Shown in pieces: positions 58,344 through 64,000 of a DNA stretch of 64,000 bases (its first letter is position 1; every line of letters begins with the position of its first letter). The notes below the pieces were generated by a model. It had not been told where the DNA came from. It saw nothing but the letters and a program-made list of their open reading frames with translations, and searched no databases. A program made the translations under genes and the position numbers. The stretch comes from Acidobacteriota bacterium (GTDB lineage: Bacteria; Acidobacteriota; Thermoanaerobaculia; Multivoradales; Multivoraceae), in assembly GCA_028875725.1 (NCBI GenBank), contig JAPPCR010000006.1, positions 398,134 to 462,133 on the forward strand, given 5' to 3'.

Positions 58344-59498
58344 TCACCGAACCCGTCGCAGCCGCGCCACCAACTCGTCGATCGCGGGCAGATCGACGTT
58401 GGCGAAGGCGAGGCGGAGGTAGCGGTCCTGGCCGGGACCGAACATGGAGCCGGCGAGGCAGAGGATGCCGTGGTCCTCGGCGAGGCTGCGGCCGACTTCG
58501 ACGGAGGAGCGGTCGGTGAACGGGTGGCGGAGGTAGACGAAGTAGCCGCCGGAGGAGACGACTTCGAAGCCGGTGTCGGCTTCGCGGAGGCGGCGGGCGG
58601 CGTAGGCGACGCGGTCGCGGACGGTGCGGCGGTACTCGCGCTTCCAGGCGTCGAGATGCTCAAGGCAGAAGGTGGCCGCCAACTGGCCGATGTGCGACGG
58701 GCAGAGGGCTACGCAGTCGGCGATCTTGAGCGTCTCCCGGAGCAGGGCGGGATTCGTGGCCATGCAGCCGATCCGGTAGCCCGCCATGCAGTAGGCCTTG
58801 GACAAGCTGTAGAGGTGGATCAGCGTCTCACTCCAGTCGGGACGGGCGAAGAGCGTGTGCGGCGGCTCGGAGTGTTCGCGGAACTCGCGGTAGGTCTCGT
58901 CGATCACCAGGACCAGTCCGCGTTCGCGGGCGAGTTCGAAGAAGCTCTCGATGAGGGCCGGCGGGTAGACGGCGCCGGTCGGGTTGTTCGGCGTCACCAG
59001 GACGATCGCGCGTGTTCGGTCGGTGATGGACGCCGCCGCCCCTTGCGGGTCGGGGAGCATGTCCGGACCGGGCTCCAGGTAGACCGGCTCGACATCCTGG
59101 GAACGCAGCCACATGTCGTGGTTGAAGTAGGAGGGCAGGGGCAGCAGGACCTCGTCACCTGGTTCGGTCAGCGCCATCATCGCCAGGCAGAAGGCTTGGT
59201 TGCAGCCGGCGGTGACAGCCATGTGTTCGACGGCCACCGGGGCGTCGTAATCCGCGGTCAGAGCACGGGCCAGCGCTACGCGCAGCTCCGGGACTCCCTG
59301 CTGGTCGGTGTAGGTCGCGGTGGCCGGGCTCTGGGCCTGGGCCGCGATGTGGTTGCGCAGTTCCCGGGCAGGCGGGTAGGTGGGCGCTGCCTGGGAGACG
59401 TCGATGAGGGGCAGGTCCGGGGAGGCGTCGTTCTTCCACCGCCCGACCTGGGTGATCGGCGAATCGATCACCCGATGCACTACCTCCCTGATACGCAT
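58344..59498 (-). CDS. Class I/II PLP-dependent aminotransferase
   Basis: A 384-residue fold-type I aminotransferase. Key segments are TYTDQQGVPELRVALARAL, VTAGCNQAFCLAMMALTEPG (cofactor phosphate region), LVTPNNPTGAVYPPALIESF, VLVIDETYREFRE (Asp to pyridine nitrogen) and the Schiff-base Lys234 in YSLSKAYCMAGYRIG, with the C-terminal Arg in DRYLRLAFANVD. The amino acid specificity cannot be told. The ATG at 59498 gives a normal length. It is divergent from gloA, which starts 67 bases away, and 100 bases separate its stop from the DUF429-like gene start. Confidence 0.92.
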   Translation of the reverse strand: MRIREVVHRVIDSPITQVGRWKNDASPDLPLIDVSQAAPTYPPARELRNHIAAQAQSPATATYTDQQGVPELRVALARALTADYDAPVAVEHMAVTAGCNQAFCLAMMALTEPGDEVLLPLPSYFNHDMWLRSQDVEPVYLEPGPDMLPDPQGAAASITDRTRAIVLVTPNNPTGAVYPPALIESFFELARERGLVLVIDETYREFREHSEPPHTLFARPDWSETLIHLYSLSKAYCMAGYRIGCMATNPALLRETLKIADCVALCPSHIGQLAATFCLEHLDAWKREYRRTVRDRVAYAARRLREADTGFEVVSSGGYFVYLRHPFTDRSSVEVGRSLAEDHGILCLAGSMFGPGQDRYLRLAFANVDLPAIDELVARLRRVR

Positions 59499-59564
59499 TG
59501 AGGGCGTAAGCTACCGGATCGATTCGGCGGCTGCGGGGTTGACCGGGATGGAGGAAGACGAAGG

Positions 59565-60005
59565 ATGAAGTACCTGCACACGATGGTCCGGGTCCACAGC
59601 CTGGAGAAGGCGCTCGACTTCTACTGCGGCAAACTGGGCATGGTCGAGCTGCGGCGGTTCGACAGTGAGCAGGGGCGGTTCACGCTTGTCTTCCTGGCCG
59701 CTCCCTCGGATGTCGAACTCGCTCGGGAGCGGACGGCGCCGTTGCTCGAGCTGACGCACAACTGGGATCCGGAGGACTACACCGGGGGGCGCAACTTCGG
59801 CCATCTCGCCTTCGAGGTCGAGGACATCTACGGCACCTGCCGCTCGCTGCAGGAACAGGGCGTCGTCATCAACCGCCCGCCGCGGGACGGTCGCATGGCG
59901 TTCATCCGCTCGCCGGACGGGATCTCGATCGAGCTCCTGCAGGCCGGCGGCTCCCTGCCGGTCGAGGAGCCGTGGGCCTCGATGCCGAACGAGGGCACCT
60001 GGTAG
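59565..60005 (+). CDS. gloA: Lactoylglutathione lyase (glyoxalase I)
   Basis: A 146-residue glyoxalase I converting the methylglyoxal-glutathione hemithioacetal to lactoylglutathione. The four metal ligands of GlxI are at expected places: His5 ([10 protein letters not shown]), Glu62 ([13 protein letters not shown]), His80 ([16 protein letters not shown]) and Glu123 ([12 protein letters not shown]). [20 protein letters not shown] is also conserved. The length and the absence of insertions match the Ni/Co-type bacterial enzyme. The ATG at 59565 follows GAAGGATGA, with the GAAGGA acting as ribosome-binding site. Confidence 0.92.
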   Translation: MKYLHTMVRVHSLEKALDFYCGKLGMVELRRFDSEQGRFTLVFLAAPSDVELARERTAPLLELTHNWDPEDYTGGRNFGHLAFEVEDIYGTCRSLQEQGVVINRPPRDGRMAFIRSPDGISIELLQAGGSLPVEEPWASMPNEGTW

Positions 60006-60030
60006 GAGGCCCGACCTCGGGACCAACCGA

Positions 60031-60423
60031 TCAGTAGTCGGCGTAGTCCTTCTCTTCGACCAGTTCGGAGCCCAGCAGCTCGTTGATGCTCCGTTTGGCT
60101 GCGGCGCGCCGGTCGTTCGTGCGGTAGACCGCGCGCGCGAGCTCGATGAAGCGCTCGCCGAAGTCGCGCTTCCGTTCGCAGTCGCGGATGTCGTCCTCGA
60201 TCTTCCACAGCCGCTCGTTGATCTGGCGCAGTTCCGCGGTCAGTTCGTCCAGTTCCGGGGAGCTCGGCAGCGCCTCGCTGCGCGCGGCGGCCAGACTCCG
60301 GAGTTCGCGCTGTACGTTGGCGACCTTGTCCGGGTCGGCGATCCTCTCGGCCTTGATCTCGAGGATCGTGATCTTGTCGATCAGTTCGCCGGCCGATACC
60401 TCGACCTGCAGCACGGTGCCCAC
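60031..60423 (-). CDS. DUF6165 family protein
   Basis: A 130-residue, mostly helical protein. The opening VEVSAGELIDKITILEIKAE followed by RIADPDKVANVQRELRSL is characteristic of DUF6165, a family of unknown function often found among glycosyltransferase and LPS-related genes. The remaining sequence is a charged coiled-coil-like helix (LTAELRQINERLWKIEDDIR) and a conserved tail RAVYRTNDRRAAAKRSINEL. The start is a GTG at 60423. The glycosyltransferase gene lies upstream on the same strand, 45 bases away. Confidence 0.85.
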   Translation of the reverse strand: MGTVLQVEVSAGELIDKITILEIKAERIADPDKVANVQRELRSLAAARSEALPSSPELDELTAELRQINERLWKIEDDIRDCERKRDFGERFIELARAVYRTNDRRAAAKRSINELLGSELVEEKDYADY

Positions 60424-60468
60424 GACGGCGCAGACACTACAGCAGTTCGGGCCTTCGGACTCGGCCCC

Positions 60469-61668
60469 TCAGCTTCGCTCCCGCCGGACCAGCGCGCTCC
60501 CGGTTTCGACGACCTGGGCGGCCACTTGCCGCCAGTCGTAGCCGGCCGCGCGCTCGACCGCCGAGCTCGAAGCGGCGGCGAGTTGGGCGGGCGCATCGAG
60601 CAGCCGTTCCAGCAGGGCGGCGAGTTCGCCGGCGTCGGGGTCGACCGCCCATCCTTCCCGGCCGTCGCGCACGAGTTCCGACACGGCGCTGTTCGGGGAC
60701 CGGCAGTGGACCACCGGCACGCCTGCGGCCAGCGCTTCGAGCGGGAAGAGCCCGAAGCCCTCCCGGGCGGAGGGTTGTACCGCGAGCTGGGCGCCGGCTA
60801 CGGCACGCCACACGTCCTCGTTCTCGGGCAGGCGTCCGGCGAAGTCGACGACGCTGCCGAGCCCCAGGCGCTCGATCTGCGCGCGTAGGGCGGACTCCGC
60901 CGGGCCGCCACCGATGATCCGGAGCAAGGCGCCCCGTTCTGCCGTGAGCCGACGGCCAGCGTCGGAGACTTGAAGCTTCGCGGTGGCCTCGACCAGAAGG
61001 TCGACCCGCTTCTCGGGGATGAGACGTCCGGCGTAGACCAGAGGCGGAGCGGTCGTGTCCGGTTCCGCCGCGAGGGCGCGGATTCTCTCGAACGGAATGC
61101 CGTTCGGGATCACGTCGACGGCCTCGCCGCGCACCTTCGCCACGCGGCCGGACGTGAGGCGGCTGACCGCCACCGCCTGCGTGCCGAAGCGAAGCGACAA
61201 CCGTTCGCAGAGGGCGTAGAACCGCCACATTCCCGGGCCGAACCGGCCTGGAGGCCGGTGCCGACGCCAGTAGCGGCCCCAGTGCTCGTGCCAGGTGACG
61301 AGCAGCGGAATCCGCCGCCGCCGGCAGCGCCTGGCGAGCAGCGGCAAGTGCAGATAGGGGATGTTCGCGGTCTCGACGATGTCGATGCCGTCCAGCGGAA
61401 TGCGGCGCACCTGGGAGGCAAGCGTCAGCGCTTCGATGCCCGACCTGCGGCCGCGCGCCAGGTAGCGGCGGCTTGCTTTGGCCACCGGTTCGACGCGGAC
61501 GTTGGGGTGGGGTTCGGTCGGTGTCTCAGCCCAGCCCGACAGCACCACGTCGTGACCGAGGCACCCAAGCTCCCGCGCCAACTCGAAGTTCCGGTGCTCG
61601 ACGCCGCCGAGGGATTCCGGATAGATGCAGTCGTAGAAGAACAGCCAGCGCAGTGGGCGTTCGGTCAT
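60469..61668 (-). CDS. GT4-family glycosyltransferase
   Basis: A 399-residue GT-B glycosyltransferase. The N-terminal FYDCIYPESLGGVEHRNFEL is the GT4 acceptor-domain glycine loop; the C-terminal nucleotide-sugar domain has PPLVYAGRLIPEKRVDLLVE, LRIIGGGPAESALRAQIERL, VDFAGRLPENEDVWRAVAG and PSAREGFGLFPLEALAAGVP, the E-x7-E motif for retaining enzymes. It probably builds a surface polysaccharide or glycolipid; donor and acceptor are unknown. The DUF6165 gene follows on the same strand. The ATG at 61668 is divergent from mltA. Confidence 0.9.
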   Translation of the reverse strand: MTERPLRWLFFYDCIYPESLGGVEHRNFELARELGCLGHDVVLSGWAETPTEPHPNVRVEPVAKASRRYLARGRRSGIEALTLASQVRRIPLDGIDIVETANIPYLHLPLLARRCRRRRIPLLVTWHEHWGRYWRRHRPPGRFGPGMWRFYALCERLSLRFGTQAVAVSRLTSGRVAKVRGEAVDVIPNGIPFERIRALAAEPDTTAPPLVYAGRLIPEKRVDLLVEATAKLQVSDAGRRLTAERGALLRIIGGGPAESALRAQIERLGLGSVVDFAGRLPENEDVWRAVAGAQLAVQPSAREGFGLFPLEALAAGVPVVHCRSPNSAVSELVRDGREGWAVDPDAGELAALLERLLDAPAQLAAASSSAVERAAGYDWRQVAAQVVETGSALVRRERS

Positions 61669-61714
61669 TGCCGAGAGCGTACCCGTCGCCCGCTGCTGCT
61701 AGCGTCTCGGCTGC

Positions 61715-63046
61715 ATGGCGCCGCGGTCGGAACGGGGAAGAGTCTCGCGGGAACGCGGGATGCGGATCGCACTGCTCGTGGCTCTTGGCTGGGCGCTGGT
61801 GGCGACCGTCGTGGCGATCGGGCCGGAACGGATCGTGGGATGGTTGGGGACGCTTGGAGAAGCCGAACCGCCGGTGCCGACCGACGCTGCGCCGACTGGC
61901 GCCTACGGGCCTCCGGTCGAGGTCGCTTCGCTGCCGGGTTGGAGCGCTGACGATGTGTCGGAGGTGCTGCCTGCTTTGCTCAGGAGTTGCGATCGCTTAC
62001 TGGCGCAGCCTGCGGACCGGCCGTTGAAGCCGGTCGTGCTGGGCGGCACGCCTGGTGACTGGTGGCGGTTCTGCGGCGCGATGCGCGGCCTGGGAGACGG
62101 AGCCGGCCGGGCGGAAGTCAGCGCGGTCATCGAGCGCGAGATGGTCGCGGTGCCGCTTGCTCGGCCCGACGAGGAGGCGGCCGGCGCCCGTCCGGGCGAA
62201 GGCTCGGGCTGGTCGCGCCGGATCGGCCTCTTCACCGGCTACTTCGAGCCCCTGCTCCATGGCAGCCGCCGTCGGAGCGAGCGGTACAGCGTGCCGCTGT
62301 ACACGCAGCCGTCAGACCTGGTCATGGTGGACCTGGGCCGGTTCCGCGACGATTTGCGGGGCCGTCGGGTGGCGGGCCGCGTTCAGGGCGGGAGCCTCCA
62401 GCCGTACGACGACCGCGAGGCGATCGCGTCCGGTTCGCTCGCGGGCCGCGGCCTGGAGTTGATCTGGGTGGACGATGCGATCGACGCCTTCTTCCTCCAC
62501 ATCCAGGGATCGGGGCGGGTCGCGCTCGACGACGGATCCGTCTTCCGGGTCGGCTACGCCGCGCAGAACGGCCACCCGTACCACGCGATCGGCCGCACAC
62601 TGGTCGACTGGGGCGAGCTGACGCTGGAGGAGGTGTCACTGCAGTCGATCGATGCCTGGCTGCGAGAGCAGCCCGACCGCGCGGACGAGGTCATGGCGAC
62701 GAACGACTCCTACGTCTTCTTTCGCGAGATCCGCGGTGAGGGTCCGATCGGTGCGCAGGGCGTCGCCCTGACCCCGGAGCGCTCCCTGGCGGTCGACCGC
62801 CAGCACGTTCCTCTCGGCGTTCCCGTCTGGCTCGATGCGATGGTCCCGGCCGCGGTCGCCGACGCCCCCGACGAGCGCCGCCAGTGGCTGCTGGTGGCTC
62901 AGGACACGGGCGGGGCGATCCGGGGAGCGGTGCGCGGTGACGTCTTCTGGGGTGCGGGAGACCGGGCGCGGGCGATCGCCGGCCGCATGGCGCACCGGGG
63001 CCGCTACTGGGCGCTGGTGCCGCGGGCGGTGGCGCTGGTGCCGTAA
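61715..63046 (+). CDS. mltA: MltA-like membrane-bound lytic murein transglycosylase
   Basis: A 443-residue lytic transglycosylase that cleaves peptidoglycan to 1,6-anhydro-muropeptides. After an N-terminal signal anchor (IALLVALGWALVATVVAIGP) come the MltA segments LFTGYFEPLLHGSRRRSERY, LIWVDDAIDAFFLHIQGSGR, GYAAQNGHPYHAIGRTLV, and the 3D domain VDRQHVPLGVPVWLDAMVP with WLLVAQDTGGAIRGAVRGDV, whose Asp matches the catalytic acid of MltA. The start is the ATG at 61715, or the ATG at 61760, which would put the anchor directly at the N terminus. No lipobox is seen, unlike E. coli MltA. Confidence 0.9.
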   Translation: MAPRSERGRVSRERGMRIALLVALGWALVATVVAIGPERIVGWLGTLGEAEPPVPTDAAPTGAYGPPVEVASLPGWSADDVSEVLPALLRSCDRLLAQPADRPLKPVVLGGTPGDWWRFCGAMRGLGDGAGRAEVSAVIEREMVAVPLARPDEEAAGARPGEGSGWSRRIGLFTGYFEPLLHGSRRRSERYSVPLYTQPSDLVMVDLGRFRDDLRGRRVAGRVQGGSLQPYDDREAIASGSLAGRGLELIWVDDAIDAFFLHIQGSGRVALDDGSVFRVGYAAQNGHPYHAIGRTLVDWGELTLEEVSLQSIDAWLREQPDRADEVMATNDSYVFFREIRGEGPIGAQGVALTPERSLAVDRQHVPLGVPVWLDAMVPAAVADAPDERRQWLLVAQDTGGAIRGAVRGDVFWGAGDRARAIAGRMAHRGRYWALVPRAVALVP

Positions 63047-63099
63047 CTCTCTGGCTGATCGCCCCTTACGCGCGCCGTGCGGTGGAGTATTGTCGGTCC

Positions 63100-64000
63100 A
63101 TGGAGTCGGTCCGTAACCTGCAGCCGGCGGATGCCGCCGACGGCCTCGGCGTCGTAGAAACCCGGTTCGAGCACTTCGACGAACCGCTCGAACTCCGCTG
63201 CGGCGACATCCTGTCCGGGTTCACCCTGGCCTGGGAGCAGTATGGCGAGTTGAACGCCGAGCGCGACAACGTCGTGCTCCTGTTCCATGCCCTGACCGGC
63301 AGCCACCACGCGGCGGGTACGAACCACGGCGTCCCCGGCCTCGGAGACGCCTGGACCGACGAGATGGTGGTCGGCTGGTGGCACGAGTTCATCGGACCGG
63401 GACGGGCGATCGACACGGACCACTTCTGCGTCATCTGCGTCAACTACATCGGCGGCTGCTACGGATCGACGGGCCCGCTGTCGATCGACCCGGCCACCGG
63501 CGAGCGGTGGGGCCCGTCCTTCCCCCGGGTACGGTTCTCCGACTCGGTACGCGCCGCGATGCGCCTGGTCGACCGGCTGGGAATCGACGTGCTGCACGCG
63601 GGCATCGGACCCTCGACCGGCGGCATGGCGGTGCTGGATCTCGCGGTCATGTTCCCGGAGCGGGTGCGCAACGTCGTCGTGATCGCGGCCGGCATGGAGG
63701 TGACGCCTCTCCAGCGGATCCACAACTTCGAGCAGATCCAGGCCGTCGCCAACGATCCGCGCTTCGACGGCGGGAGCTATCCGCCGGGTACGGAGCTCGA
63801 GGGGATGAAGATCGCGCGCCAGATCAACCACAAGACGTTCGTGTCGCTGCGTACCCTGCGGCGGCGGGCGCGGAACACGGTGGCTGAGGCCTCCGGCGTG
63901 CCGTGGTACGGCGTGAACCACCCGATCGAGTCCTACATGCGGCATCAGGGCCGGAAGTTCGCGGCCCGCTTCGACGCGAATTCCTACCTGCGAATTCTCG
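63100..64000 (+). CDS. metX: Homoserine O-acetyltransferase (MetX), 3' end cut by window edge
   Basis: The first 300 residues of an alpha/beta-hydrolase that acylates homoserine in methionine synthesis. LSGFTLAWEQYGELNAERDN and VLLFHALTGSHHAAG (HG-type oxyanion region), then CVNYIGGCYGSTGPLSIDPA, are MetX signatures. The nucleophile elbow is GIGPSTGGMAVLDLA (usually GGSMGGMQAL), which keeps the Ser and following glycines. IARQINHKTFVSL is a further MetX segment. The catalytic Asp and His lie beyond the window. The ATG at 63100 follows MltA by 53 bases. Confidence 0.92.
   Translation, partial: MESVRNLQPADAADGLGVVETRFEHFDEPLELRCGDILSGFTLAWEQYGELNAERDNVVLLFHALTGSHHAAGTNHGVPGLGDAWTDEMVVGWWHEFIGPGRAIDTDHFCVICVNYIGGCYGSTGPLSIDPATGERWGPSFPRVRFSDSVRAAMRLVDRLGIDVLHAGIGPSTGGMAVLDLAVMFPERVRNVVVIAAGMEVTPLQRIHNFEQIQAVANDPRFDGGSYPPGTELEGMKIARQINHKTFVSLRTLRRRARNTVAEASGVPWYGVNHPIESYMRHQGRKFAARFDANSYLRIL

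Overview
The window is about 68% GC and densely coded on both strands, with many 4-base start/stop overlaps, GTG and TTG starts, and no rRNA, tRNA, transposase, phage gene or CRISPR array that I could find. Secreted sulfatase-type hydrolases, TPR lipoproteins, a DUF481 protein and MltA indicate a Gram-negative-type envelope. A serine hydrolase ends in two copies of a ~100-residue module that I associate from memory with Acidobacteriota (Thermoanaerobaculia-like) secretomes. My best guess is an uncultured Acidobacteriota, probably from a metagenome; this is inference.

Layout. 1-8.9 kb: VOC protein (cut by the left edge), RecD2 helicase, a two-subunit sodium/substrate symporter, an LpxL-like acyltransferase, a sulfatase, pantothenate kinase and peroxiredoxin. 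8.9-11.8 kb: an overlapping BtuFCD/FecBCD-type metal-chelate ABC operon. 11.8-15.7 kb: MaoC hydratase, threonine aldolase, Ppx/GppA phosphatase and a HAD dehalogenase. 15.8-20.4 kb: a small defence or addiction island with HigBA under its own palindrome, a McrBC restriction system with a probable modified-base reader domain, and a putative one-helix peptide. 20.4-20.8 kb: structured intergenic DNA with repeat element A. 20.8-26.9 kb: single-chain acyl-CoA carboxylase, GNAT, a secreted protein and a MATE exporter. 27.0-28.8 kb: a secreted beta-propeller with a CxxCH haem site and a UUCG terminator. 28.8-31.8 kb: Phd-VapC followed by four tandem paralogous 4-TM proteins and a fragment of a fifth.

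31.8-46.8 kb is secretory and lipid metabolism: DUF481 protein, modular serine hydrolase, TPR lipoprotein, thioesterase, carboxylesterase, acyl-CoA dehydrogenase, PEBP protein, class III aminotransferase with a coupled SDR, an alkaline-phosphatase-fold lipoprotein with Thr at the nucleophile position, another SDR and a metallo-beta-lactamase (MBL) fold hydrolase. 46.8-52.2 kb: LolD/FtsX-type exporter, MFS transporter and TetR regulator. 52.2-58.2 kb: a frameshifted sulfatase, atypical SDR, MBL protein, a metallophosphoesterase with a duplicated leader, repeat element B, and a DUF429-like protein with a C2H2 finger. 58.3-64 kb: aminotransferase, GloA, DUF6165, glycosyltransferase, MltA, and MetX cut by the right edge.

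The most novel signals are (i) the tandem 4-TM family beside Phd-VapC, and (ii) a ~175-bp long-stem element present twice, in opposite orientations, each time between convergent genes, with compensatory differences in the stem and a conserved interior.
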